Position numbers and translations under genes: made by a program. Positions 19,496 to 27,655 of a stretch of 64,000 nucleotides of DNA are shown one piece after another. The stretch is from Duganella alba (GTDB taxonomy: Bacteria > Pseudomonadota > Gammaproteobacteria > Burkholderiales > Burkholderiaceae_D). The notes under the pieces were generated by a model. That model made no database searches. It worked only from the letters and a program-made list of their open reading frames with translations, and was not told the DNA's origin. The stretch spans positions 1 through 64,000 of the forward strand of contig NZ_WKJN01000002.1 in assembly GCF_009674495.1 (NCBI RefSeq). The letters run 5' to 3'. How positions within the stretch are numbered: the stretch's first letter is position 1; each line of letters opens with the position of its first letter.

Positions 19496-21406
19496 ATGCG
19501 CGGGCGCGGCTACCTGGCTTTCTTTGTCGGGATATGCCTGACAGCCTGGACCTGCTATTTTGTGATGGAGGAGCAGCAGCAGCTGCAAGTACGCGCCGGC
19601 TTCCAGCGCGACACCGAGAACGTGGCGCGCGACACGCAGACCCGTTTGCAAATCTACTTCGACACGCTGCACGCGATGAAGGGCGTGTACGCCGTCAACG
19701 ATCGCATCGACCGGCTGCAATTCCACCGCTTTGTCAACGAACTGAAAATCGACAAGCGCTATCCCGGTTATCAGGCATTGCAGTTCGTGCGGCCGGTGCC
19801 GGAGTCCGAGCTGCCGGCGTTTGTGGAAGGCGTCAGGCGTGACGGCTATCCGGCCTTTCATGCGCACCCGGCCGCGCGCCGCCCGCTGCACTACATCATC
19901 GAATACACCGAACCGCTGAAGGGCAACGAGAACGCCTTCGGCCTGGATCTGTCGGCGTTGCCGCCGCACCTGAAGGCGCTGGAGCTGGGCCGCGACAGCG
20001 GCGAGATCGTCGCCACCGAGCGCATCACGCTGGTGCAGGACGCCACCGGCGAACCGGGCTTCGTGGCGCGCGCGCCGGTGTACCGCAACGGCTTGCCGCT
20101 GGAGACCACGGCGCAGCGGCGCGAGGCGCTGGCGGGCTTTGTGGCGATCGTGTTCCGCGTGAATGCGCTGATGCGCGAGGTGATCGATCCGGCGTTGCTG
20201 GAGCATCTGCACGTGCGCATCGAGGACGGCGGCTTCCAGCAGGGGACCACGCCGCCGCCCGGCGTCGATACGCTGCTGTACGACAGCGATGTCAAGGTGG
20301 AGACGCACCAGGAACGCGCCGACAACGTGCCGGGGCTGACGGCGCAGACGGTGCTGCCGGTGGGGCAGCGCAACTGGATCATCAGGTTTGAAGGCCGCTC
20401 CGGCGTGCGCTACGGCCGCTCGCAGCTGCCGGTGGTGCTGATCGCGCTGGCCGGCATCATCATCAGCGCGCTGATCGCGGCGCTGCTGGTGGTGAACCGG
20501 CGCGAGTCGGATACGCGGCAGGGACTGGAAGTCAGCATGCAGGAACTGGAACGGCAGAAGAGCAATGTCGAGCAGGCGCGCAACGATCTGTCGCGCGTGG
20601 TGGCGACATTGCGGCAGGCGCAGACCAATCTGCAAACCTCGGAGAAGATGGCGTCGCTCGGCGCGCTGGTGGCCGGCGTGGCGCACGAGCTCAATACGCC
20701 GATCGGCAACAGCCTGCTGACCGCCACCGCGCTGGCTGACATGGTGCGCGACTTCGAGCGGCAGATGAAGGATGGCGGCGGCTTGAAGCGCTCGGCGCTC
20801 GAGGCGCACCTGTGCGATGCGCGCAAGGCCTGCGACATCATGGCCCATTCGCTGACGCGGGCGGCGGACTTGATCACGTCGTTCAAGCAGGTGGCGGTGG
20901 ACCAGGCCAGCGGCCAGCGCCGCCGCTTCCGGCTCGACGAGGTGCTGCACGATACGCTGTCCACCTACGCGGCCCAGCTGCGGCGGGCTTGCTGTTCGGT
21001 GACGGTGGATGTGCCGGCGGACCTGGTGTTCGATTCGTATCCGGGCAGCTTGAGCCAGGTGCTCAACAACCTGATCGGCAACGCGCTGCTGCACGGCTTC
21101 GATGGCCGCGAAAGCGGCGTGCTGGCGATCAGCGCGCGGCGCGAGGGACGCGACCTGGTGGTGCTGCAATTGAAGGACAACGGCATCGGCATGACCGACG
21201 TCGTGCTGCATAAAATATTCGATCCCTTCTTCACCACCAAGATGGGGCAGGGCGGTTCAGGACTGGGGATGAATATCGTTTATAACATTGTGACCGGGGT
21301 GTTGAAGGGCACCATCCGCGTGGAGTCGGTGGCAGCGGCGGGCACCAGCGTGCTGCTGGTGCTGCCGCTGTCGCCGGCGCCGGAAGAGCAGACGGTTCAG
21401 GCGTAA
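19496..21406 (+). CDS. CHASE-domain membrane sensor histidine kinase
   Basis: This 636-residue sensor has a first membrane helix (about 7-24), a periplasmic CHASE domain (about 50-250, with YPGYQALQFVRPV and AFGLDLSALPPH), a second helix (about 312-333) and a coiled coil (340-385). The kinase core has H397 in VAHELNTPIGN, the N-box NNLIGNALLHG, G1 DNGIGM and G2 GSGLGMNIV. CHASE domains sense small extracellular ligands such as peptides or cytokinin-like molecules. It is encoded two bases after the HD-GYP regulator, so the pair may form a two-component system controlling cyclic-di-GMP. It ends 10 bp inside the convergent isomerase gene. Confidence 0.93.
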   Translation: MRGRGYLAFFVGICLTAWTCYFVMEEQQQLQVRAGFQRDTENVARDTQTRLQIYFDTLHAMKGVYAVNDRIDRLQFHRFVNELKIDKRYPGYQALQFVRPVPESELPAFVEGVRRDGYPAFHAHPAARRPLHYIIEYTEPLKGNENAFGLDLSALPPHLKALELGRDSGEIVATERITLVQDATGEPGFVARAPVYRNGLPLETTAQRREALAGFVAIVFRVNALMREVIDPALLEHLHVRIEDGGFQQGTTPPPGVDTLLYDSDVKVETHQERADNVPGLTAQTVLPVGQRNWIIRFEGRSGVRYGRSQLPVVLIALAGIIISALIAALLVVNRRESDTRQGLEVSMQELERQKSNVEQARNDLSRVVATLRQAQTNLQTSEKMASLGALVAGVAHELNTPIGNSLLTATALADMVRDFERQMKDGGGLKRSALEAHLCDARKACDIMAHSLTRAADLITSFKQVAVDQASGQRRRFRLDEVLHDTLSTYAAQLRRACCSVTVDVPADLVFDSYPGSLSQVLNNLIGNALLHGFDGRESGVLAISARREGRDLVVLQLKDNGIGMTDVVLHKIFDPFFTTKMGQGGSGLGMNIVYNIVTGVLKGTIRVESVAAAGTSVLLVLPLSPAPEEQTVQA

Positions 21407-22212
21407 CGCTGGCGCAGCAGCTGCAGCATCGCCACGTTCAGCTCCCACGCGTTCGAGACTTCCTTCTGCGTGTAGGGCAGCGTTTGCGTGTACGGCACCG
21501 GGCCGAATTCCGGCGTCAGCGTCATGCGCTCGGCGCCGGCCGCGCGGCGCAGGCGTATCACTTCATCCCACCACGACAGGTGCGCTTCCAGCGCGGCCTG
21601 CGATTCCGGCGCGCGGAAGTCGGCCACTTGCGGACCTTGCGCGTGGCCGACGCGGGCGTGGATGTGGCGCACGTGCGGCAGGGTTTGCGCCAGCGTCTCC
21701 GGCTGGTCTTCCAGCAGCGATTCGCAGGCGCAGCACCAGTGCGACAGGTCGGCGGTCAGTTGCAGGTCCGGCAGTTGCTGCAGATACGGCAGCAACAGCA
21801 TCGGGTGGCCGCTGAAGCGGCTGCGGTGGGTCTCGTGCACGATCGCCACGCCGTGCTGGCGCGAGATGTCGGCGGCGAGGTCCAGCAGTTCGCGGTTCTG
21901 CGCCGGCGTGAAGTAGTCCTTGCCGGTATGGGAGTTGACGTGCAGCGGCCTGGCGGCGCAGGCGTTGTGCAGCAGTTCGGCCAGCGCGGCCTTGTGCGGC
22001 TCAAAGGTTGGATGGAACACCGTCTCCCATTGGGCGACGATTAGGCCCAGGCCGGCGTCGGCGATCTGGCGGGTCCAGTCGTCGCGTTCGGCGGCGTCCA
22101 GCGGCAGCGACATCTCGATGCCGTCGAAACCGGCGGCCTTGACGCGCTCGATGAACACCGGCGCCGGCAGCTCGTTGTTGCCCCACTGCGCGGCGAAGAT
22201 CTCAATCCGCAT
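21397..22212 (-). CDS. TIM-barrel sugar phosphate isomerase/epimerase-like protein
   Basis: This 271-residue protein begins MRIEIFAAQWGNNELPAPVF, with the AP-endonuclease-2-like TIM-barrel pattern: GFDGIEMSLPLDA, VNSHTGKDYFT, VHETHRSRFSGHP, LTADLSHWCC and HIHARVGHAQGPQ. These supply the Glu, Asp, His and second-Glu metal-ligand positions seen in xylose-isomerase-like enzymes. The substrate is unknown. Its ATG overlaps the stop of the upstream dioxygenase gene (TAATG), so the two are translationally coupled and probably act in one catabolic step series. A longer frame running back into the dioxygenase is rejected. Confidence 0.85.
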   Translation of the reverse strand: MRIEIFAAQWGNNELPAPVFIERVKAAGFDGIEMSLPLDAAERDDWTRQIADAGLGLIVAQWETVFHPTFEPHKAALAELLHNACAARPLHVNSHTGKDYFTPAQNRELLDLAADISRQHGVAIVHETHRSRFSGHPMLLLPYLQQLPDLQLTADLSHWCCACESLLEDQPETLAQTLPHVRHIHARVGHAQGPQVADFRAPESQAALEAHLSWWDEVIRLRRAAGAERMTLTPEFGPVPYTQTLPYTQKEVSNAWELNVAMLQLLRQRYA

Positions 22213-23051
22213 TACAGGAAGCCTCGTGCCGGCAGCTTGTCGTCGCGCTGAATCCAGTTCTGCGGCGAGTAGCTGGTGGCGCCGTCGGTCACGTGCAGCG
22301 TGTAGGCGTGGCGCGAGACCGCCGAGCGGTTCGGCGCGCTGTAGTGCGGCAGCAGGCCGTGGAAGCACACCAGGCTGCCGGCCTTGCATTCCAGCGGCAC
22401 GGCGGTGCTGTTGTCGGGCCAGGCCATGTCGCTGAGTTTTTCCATGCGCACGTCGTCGCCGTTGCGCAGGAAGCGCTCGCGCATCGGGCCGCGATGGCCG
22501 CCCGGTTCGGCCCACATGCAGCCGTTCTCCAGCGTGGCGTCTTCCAGCGCGAACCAGAAGGTGGTGACGCTGACCGGGTCGGTGTCGAAGTAGGTGGCGT
22601 CCTGGTGCCAGCGCACTTCGCCGCCGATGCCCGGCTGCTTGAAGATGTACATCGATTGCCAGACCTTGGGATCGGACAGGCCCAGTTCGCGCGCCAGTTC
22701 TTCCAGGCGGGCGTCGGCGGTGAAGGCGCGGAACGCCGGATCGAGATCGTGCATGGCATGGCCGATCTTGTTGATCGACAGCGACTTGGCCTGCTTCAGC
22801 TGGCCGTCGGCGCCGAAGGCTTCTTCTTCAAAGAAGCAGCGTACGGTGTTGTCCGAGCCGAGGAAATAGTCGTCGGTGGTTTTTTCCTGTTCGATGGTGC
22901 TGAAGATGCCGGATTGGGTGGTCGGATCGAAATCGTTGACAATCTCCGCCGCGCGGGCGCGCAGCGTGGCGATCTCCCCGGCGCTCTTGAAACCGGGGAT
23001 GACAATGAAGCCATCGCGTTGGTATTGTTGTTTTTGTGCTTCTGTCAGCAT
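22212..23051 (-). CDS. Phytanoyl-CoA dioxygenase family (PhyH) protein
   Basis: This 279-residue Fe(II)/2-oxoglutarate oxygenase has the HxD motif in GEVRWHQDATYFDTD (about 145) and the distal His and Arg region in RSAVSRHAYTLHVTDG. GCMWAEPGGHRGP is a conserved family segment. The start at MLTEAQKQQ is preferred because GGAG sits 6 bases upstream; an in-frame ATG four codons earlier (23063) lacks one. Family members hydroxylate varied small molecules, and fatty-acyl-CoA is not implied. The gene is divergent from a LysR regulator and coupled to the isomerase gene. Confidence 0.88.
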   Translation of the reverse strand: MLTEAQKQQYQRDGFIVIPGFKSAGEIATLRARAAEIVNDFDPTTQSGIFSTIEQEKTTDDYFLGSDNTVRCFFEEEAFGADGQLKQAKSLSINKIGHAMHDLDPAFRAFTADARLEELARELGLSDPKVWQSMYIFKQPGIGGEVRWHQDATYFDTDPVSVTTFWFALEDATLENGCMWAEPGGHRGPMRERFLRNGDDVRMEKLSDMAWPDNSTAVPLECKAGSLVCFHGLLPHYSAPNRSAVSRHAYTLHVTDGATSYSPQNWIQRDDKLPARGFL

Positions 23052-23133
23052 GTCTGGCTCCATGGCGGGATATTTGATTCATCGCATTTTACGGACATGG
23101 CGGGGCCATCACAATCCGCAAAAGGTTGACACA

Positions 23134-23154
23134 TTGTCGCCAAAGTGGAGACAA
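23134..23154. promoter_or_regulatory. LysR-type operator between PhyH and LysR genes
   Basis: TTGTC and GACAA form a perfect inverted repeat with an 11-base spacer, the T-N11-A pattern bound by LysR-family regulators. It ends 7 bases before the LysR start and 83 bases before the divergent dioxygenase start. A TTGACA hexamer lies at 23126-23131. Confidence 0.65.
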
Positions 23155-23161
23155 TCGAGAC

Positions 23162-24094
23162 ATGGACCAATTACGGGCGATGGAGATATTTGTCGAAGTG
23201 GCAAGGCTGCGCAGCTTCAGCGAGGCCGGCCGCCGCCTGGGCCTGACTCGCGCCATGGTCAGCAAGCACATCCTGCAACTGGAGGAAAAGCTCGGCGCGC
23301 GGCTGCTGCACCGGTCCACGCGCGAGGTCAGCCTGACCGACGTCGGCCAGGCGTATCTGACGCCGTGCATGGCGACGGTGGCGCAGGCGCAGGAAGCGGC
23401 GCGGGTGGTGGCGCAGAGCGGTGACGATCTGGCCGGGCCGCTGCGGATACAGGCGCCGTCGAGCTTCGGCAGCGAGTGGCTGGCCGCCGCGCTGGCGCGC
23501 TTCGTCCTGCTGCATCCCTTGCTGGAGCCGATGCTGTTCGTGGACGACGCACTGCTCGATCCGATCGAACATGGCTTCGATTTGACGATACGGGTGGGCG
23601 GCATACCGGATGTGCACGCGCTGGCGATGCGGCCGCTGGCGCCGTGTCGCGGCGTGCTGTGCGCGTCGCCCTCGTATCTGGCGCGGCACGGCATGCCGCT
23701 TGCGCCGCAGGATCTGCAGCAGCACCGCTGTCTGCACTTCAGCCACCTGACCGACGGCACGCAATGGCACTTCACGCGCGGAGACGAACAGCAGACGGTG
23801 CGCGTCCCCGCCGCCTTCACGGCCAACAACGGCCTGGTGCTGCAACAAGCCGCGCAGCAGGGCCTGGGCATCGTCTACAACACCACCTTCCTGGCCTGGC
23901 GCAGCCTGATGGAAGGCACGCTGGTGCCGGTTCTCAGCGACTGGGAACTGCCGCTGAATCACCTCAGCGCCCTCTATCCCGCCAGCCGCCAGCCATCTCC
24001 CAAAGTGCGCGCACTGATCGACTTCCTTGTCGCCGAATACCACCCCGTTCCGCCATGGGACCGCGAACTGCAAACCTCCGGCATATTGCTCTAA
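23162..24094 (+). CDS. LysR-family transcriptional regulator
   Basis: This 310-residue regulator has an N-terminal winged helix (MDQLRAMEIFVEVARLRSFSEAG, RAMVSKHILQLEEKLGARLLHRSTR) and a C-terminal periplasmic-binding-like effector domain (from about residue 90). The start at MDQLRAM is the family norm; the frame upstream of it is not used. It probably controls the divergent dioxygenase/isomerase pair through the palindrome at 23134-23154, and its own expression. It belongs to the CrgA/DsdC-like proteobacterial group by general appearance only. Confidence 0.92.
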   Translation: MDQLRAMEIFVEVARLRSFSEAGRRLGLTRAMVSKHILQLEEKLGARLLHRSTREVSLTDVGQAYLTPCMATVAQAQEAARVVAQSGDDLAGPLRIQAPSSFGSEWLAAALARFVLLHPLLEPMLFVDDALLDPIEHGFDLTIRVGGIPDVHALAMRPLAPCRGVLCASPSYLARHGMPLAPQDLQQHRCLHFSHLTDGTQWHFTRGDEQQTVRVPAAFTANNGLVLQQAAQQGLGIVYNTTFLAWRSLMEGTLVPVLSDWELPLNHLSALYPASRQPSPKVRALIDFLVAEYHPVPPWDRELQTSGILL

Positions 24095-24170
24095 GCACGT
24101 GAGAATTTGCGTATTTCTGCATTGAGCAAAGTGTTACCCTAACAGCCAACATTTCCTTATCGCGGACACC

Positions 24171-24422
24171 ATGAATTTCTCGCTATGGCTCACCCTTATC
24201 CTGGTGCTGCTCGTCATTGGCGGCCAACTGATAGTCTCGTTTCAACTAGCAGCGCTGACCCGCACCGGCCAATACCCGATGCGGGGCAAAGCAGTCATGG
24301 CTGACGTGGAGCGTTTGTTGAAAAGCGGTGAGCGAAGCTGGGCCATACGCTGCTATCGGGAGATTCATGCTTGCAGTCTCCGGCAGGCGAGGAATGCGGT
24401 AGCGGCATTGGTCAAACAATAG
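24171..24422 (+). CDS. Small membrane protein with a ribosomal L7/L12 C-terminal-like domain
   Basis: This 83-residue protein has one N-terminal membrane helix (about residues 4-30) followed by a short charged domain. The pattern VERLLKSGERSWAIRCYREI then LRQARNAVAAL resembles the C-terminal fold of bL12 (helix, strand, Lys/Arg-rich helix). Small membrane-anchored bL12-like proteins are common but have no established role. Its neighbours downstream are also unrecognised. Confidence 0.65.
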   Translation: MNFSLWLTLILVLLVIGGQLIVSFQLAALTRTGQYPMRGKAVMADVERLLKSGERSWAIRCYREIHACSLRQARNAVAALVKQ

Positions 24423-24444
24423 AAAGTTTTGAAGGTCAGAAGCC

Positions 24445-24798
24445 ATGGAAAAAATTGTCACGTTGTGGCGCCGCCTGATTTGGCATGCTCGTTACCTGAT
24501 CAGTGGTCGGATCAGACCTGATCCCGGCGTGACTCATGAGTTTGAGCTGGTCGCAAATTTCGCGGAAGCGCAGTCTGCTGAGTATTGCCTGATGGCGCTT
24601 CAGCACCTCAATATGAAATCTGCAGTGGCGCGGCTGGCTAATGGCCGTGCAAACGCCACGTTCAACTTCTTTGCCAAGCCCGGGTCGAGCAAGTTCACCG
24701 AGGCCCGCGATGCGGTTACCGAGGCAGCCAGGCGCCATGGCGGAGAGGTACTTCTTTGTGCAGTAGTGATGCGCTCAGGCGGCGAGGCGAAGGCCTGA
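24445..24798 (+). CDS. Hypothetical protein, 117 residues
   Basis: No family is recognised with confidence. The protein is basic at its N-terminus (MEKIVTLWRRLIWHARYL), then has a likely alpha/beta domain with the regularly spaced segments FELVANFAEAQSAEYCLMAL and EARDAVTEAARRHGGEVLL. That pattern recalls a ferredoxin-like fold of the RraB type, but the similarity is weak. It begins 22 bases after the L7/L12-like gene and could share its transcript. GC content is already lower than in the LysR gene. Confidence 0.55.
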   Translation: MEKIVTLWRRLIWHARYLISGRIRPDPGVTHEFELVANFAEAQSAEYCLMALQHLNMKSAVARLANGRANATFNFFAKPGSSKFTEARDAVTEAARRHGGEVLLCAVVMRSGGEAKA

Positions 24799-24915
24799 CA
24801 AGTTGTTTGAGTTTGAGGGAATTGCTCGCGTCGCCCCTTAAGCAACTTAATTAGCATGGCGGTAATCGGCCAGCGCCGGACCGTTGCAAGACTTCTGTAG
24901 GCAAAAAATAATTTT

Positions 24916-25650
24916 ATGAGAAATCTTCTCGGTACATTGTTAATAGTAGTGCCTTTGACTGCGCAAGCGCAGACTGCCATTCCCCAAATTGTCCCGACGC
25001 CGCAAGGGCCTGCACCGCAGTCATTGGCATTGTCCAATACGGCACCGCCACAATTTCAAGTTAGGCGGCGGATATTCAATGAAGTTGCCCATGGCATTAT
25101 GCGAAATGATCCTGCTGCCCCGACGGCGCTTGATAAGGTTCTAACCGACTACGAAAGTGCAGCGTTCCGCTATACGCCTTTGGAGTCGTTGGAGATTATT
25201 GGTTTCTATTTTTTGCCACGTGAAGGCATGGAGAAAGTCTTCCAAGTGATTGTGGCGGAACAGGTGATGGGCTGGTACGACGTACTGCGCTATGCATCGG
25301 ATTCGGGGCGCGAGGAAATTGTCAACAATGAAGGCTTCTTCAAGTTACCCATCGTCATTGGCGGACCTCGGGTTGCTACGCTAGCCGCGAAGTATTTTGA
25401 TGAGCATCCTGCGGAGGCCAGAGCGATGTTAGCTCGCGGTTTTTCTTTCGCCGATTCCTGGCGCGAAACGCTGAACTATGATCGGCATTGGCCATCCTAT
25501 TACGGCCTTGAACGGCTGATCTGCCGGCAAGATCCCACCACTTGCAAAACGGCGCCAGAATTAGACCGCTCAAAATGGAATGCCGCCTGGAGCGAAGCAA
25601 AGCAGCGGGTAGCAGCATACTATCAATTGGATAAACCGTTCGCAAAATGA
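24916..25650 (+). CDS. Secreted hypothetical protein, 244 residues
   Basis: The protein has a clear Sec signal peptide (MRNLLGTLLIVVPLTAQAQ, cut about residue 19) and a mature domain with no family I can name. Trp, Tyr and charged residues are spread evenly, and two Cys near the end (RLICRQDPTTCKT) could form a disulfide. It therefore acts in the periplasm or outside. The codon use is less GC-biased than in the flanking core genes. No operon partner is evident. Confidence 0.6.
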   Translation: MRNLLGTLLIVVPLTAQAQTAIPQIVPTPQGPAPQSLALSNTAPPQFQVRRRIFNEVAHGIMRNDPAAPTALDKVLTDYESAAFRYTPLESLEIIGFYFLPREGMEKVFQVIVAEQVMGWYDVLRYASDSGREEIVNNEGFFKLPIVIGGPRVATLAAKYFDEHPAEARAMLARGFSFADSWRETLNYDRHWPSYYGLERLICRQDPTTCKTAPELDRSKWNAAWSEAKQRVAAYYQLDKPFAK

Positions 25651-25695
25651 CCGAACCCGGCCACAAGCGGACCTATTACTCATAATAAAATTCTG

Positions 25696-26205
25696 ATGAA
25701 AATAGACGACCTCATACGACGCCGTGTTGAAGCTGCGCTTCTCGACCGGGATGGTTCATGCAGAGATATCAATTTTTCGGAATTTATTTTGACATCTAGA
25801 GCCATTGATGTTCTTGAGTTCCTGGCATCTTCGTGGACTTACGTTCAGGCGATGACGGGCGAAGGCTATGAAATTGCCAGCGCCGAGTTGCAAAGCAATC
25901 TTCAGCTGGCATCCGGCTCGCTATCTACTATTTGGAACGGCGGCCGCAACCCCAAACACCTCCAAGCTTACTTCCATTGGAATGAGCCAGACAAAGTGTT
26001 CTGTGAAATTACGTTTTTCCCAAAGGACATTGATAGTGGAACCTTCAAATTAATGGAGTTTCTATCAATGCTAGGCAAATTGGTCTCTGTGGCAGGCAGC
26101 GATGAATATTACCTTCCCTACGAGGATGCGAGTTGGCGTCGCGGGCAGCAAAAGAACGATGCTGTGATTCTTTCTGATAAGGTGCTATTACTTTCACCAG
26201 CCTGA
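25696..26205 (+). CDS. Hypothetical protein, 169 residues
   Basis: This is a soluble, acidic protein with no signal peptide or membrane segment and no family recognised. It has a helical N-terminus (MKIDDLIRRRVEAALLDRDG) and a later region rich in aromatic residues (FHWNEPDKVFCEITFFPKD) suggesting beta strands. It starts 45 bases after the preceding gene, with no convincing ribosome site. The composition is more AT-rich than in the core genes. Such orphan proteins often act as immunity or accessory factors, but nothing here shows that. Confidence 0.55.
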   Translation: MKIDDLIRRRVEAALLDRDGSCRDINFSEFILTSRAIDVLEFLASSWTYVQAMTGEGYEIASAELQSNLQLASGSLSTIWNGGRNPKHLQAYFHWNEPDKVFCEITFFPKDIDSGTFKLMEFLSMLGKLVSVAGSDEYYLPYEDASWRRGQQKNDAVILSDKVLLLSPA

Positions 26206-26269
26206 CCGATTCCGGCCAGTTGCAGCCGCTAGCGGTCTTACCTACCAGCTCTTTTTATTGGACTGAAAA

Positions 26270-26854
26270 ATGGAAATGCAGAGAACTATTGGTTTTGCCG
26301 ATGGCGAGAATTTAGTGATGCGCTTCCAAGCAATGGTGGAAGCAGGTGCCATCCCAAAAAATGATGTAGTCCATGAGAGAGATTGTTTGGTATGGCATCC
26401 AGAAATAACGAGATGGTCCATGTTCGACTTTGTACGATTTAACTACTACACGAGCACAACTGGCGACATGCCAAAAGTCAATGCATTGAGGGACAGTATA
26501 TGTAATGTTGAATATGAATTTACATATACGCACAATGATGATGTTCCCTATGGGACTGCGAACTTGGTACCCCACGTTTTTCACAAGCCTTCGAAAAATA
26601 CGAAAGCCAGAAACGTCGACCTACAGATTTCCATTGATGTACTACGAGCTGCTCATTTGCCTTCCGTAGATTCAATATTTATTTTAAGTGGTGATGGCGA
26701 CTATATTCCTTTGATTCAAGAGGCATCACGACACGGTAAAGAAATCTGGTTGGGGGCTTTTTCGTCCGGTTTGCATCCTAGTTTGCGACATTACATAGAT
26801 GTGTTCTGTGAACTCGATGACATTTTTTTTAGTCAACTCCCCCAGAAATCGTAA
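26270..26854 (+). CDS. NYN-domain (PIN-like) putative nuclease
   Basis: This 194-residue protein has the acidic motifs of the NYN/LabA group of PIN-like RNases: an N-terminal FADGEN (D11, E13, N14), a central NVDLQISIDVL and a later LSGDGDYIPLI. These are the residues expected to bind the metal ion at the active site. The last part (GKEIWLGAFSSGLHPSLRHYIDVFCELD) matches the family's C-terminal strand and helix. It is a single-domain protein with no fused DNA-binding domain. The gene is strongly AT-rich compared with the rest of the window. Its target RNA is unknown; a role in phage defence or plasmid and toxin biology is only suggested by the island context. Confidence 0.82.
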   Translation: MEMQRTIGFADGENLVMRFQAMVEAGAIPKNDVVHERDCLVWHPEITRWSMFDFVRFNYYTSTTGDMPKVNALRDSICNVEYEFTYTHNDDVPYGTANLVPHVFHKPSKNTKARNVDLQISIDVLRAAHLPSVDSIFILSGDGDYIPLIQEASRHGKEIWLGAFSSGLHPSLRHYIDVFCELDDIFFSQLPQKS

Positions 26855-26964
26855 CCACTTCACTGACTAACTAAGTTAATCGTAAATGAGAAGTGCGACT
26901 GTGACCAGCCATTAACAGACGGTCCGAAAACGCGTGCTTCAACAAGCGATATGGAGGAATTAGG

Positions 26965-27546
26965 ATGCAAGTTATCTTAACGCTGGATTGGGTATCAATA
27001 TCCGCCAGTGTGGTAGCGTTTCTATCGTTGTTAGCCAGCATTTTTAGCGCAATCAGTGCTTCGAAATCGGCGAATGTGGCAACTGAGGCTGAACGCCGAG
27101 TTAGAGCCGGTGAACGCATCGCCGCAGTTCGAGAGGTAATGCGCTCCGCCGTAAAAATTGAGTTACAGGGGCGATTGGTTATTCTTGCCCTCGAAGACGG
27201 GGCCAGAAGTGCAGTTGCAACCGCAGAGATGCACGGAACGGCTGATGGAAAAAGACCGTTTTATAGAACGAATAACGAATTTCAAGAGAAAATTGCGGAA
27301 GTAAATCAGCGGATTATTCATGGACTTGACAGGGAAACTATTGCAGCCCTGGACGATGAGCAACTCGCAGCTGTGCAACTCGACTTAGATAAGACATTAA
27401 GTGCTCTGGAGGGAGATACCACGTGGGCCAATAAGCGCGCCGATCAGTTGTCCTACGCGAATCGTCAGATAGGGGAAGACATCGTTGCAGCCGAGCGCGC
27501 TAACAACATATATGTAAGAAGAAATCACGAAGGTAAGTTAGTGTGA
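26965..27546 (+). CDS. Membrane-anchored coiled-coil protein, unknown function
   Basis: This 193-residue protein begins with one hydrophobic helix (about residues 8-32, VSISASVVAFLSLLASIFSA). The rest is a charged, probably helical, cytoplasmic region (ATEAERRVRAGERIAAVREV, FQEKIAEVNQRIIHGLD). A GGAGG-like site (GGAGGAATTAGG) precedes the start. No family is recognised. The anchor-plus-helix layout is like that of many uncharacterised accessory proteins in AT-rich islands. It is preceded by a gap of 110 bases and followed by one of about the same size, so each gene here may have its own promoter. Confidence 0.6.
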   Translation: MQVILTLDWVSISASVVAFLSLLASIFSAISASKSANVATEAERRVRAGERIAAVREVMRSAVKIELQGRLVILALEDGARSAVATAEMHGTADGKRPFYRTNNEFQEKIAEVNQRIIHGLDRETIAALDDEQLAAVQLDLDKTLSALEGDTTWANKRADQLSYANRQIGEDIVAAERANNIYVRRNHEGKLV

Positions 27547-27655
27547 CGTACACGCTGTAAACAGGTGCCAGCATTCGGCCAGGGCTGTCTGTTGGGGCAA
27601 AACGCCAGACGCTTGTCGCTGTACGGAATTTTTCTGCTCAATTCTGGGAAAATGA

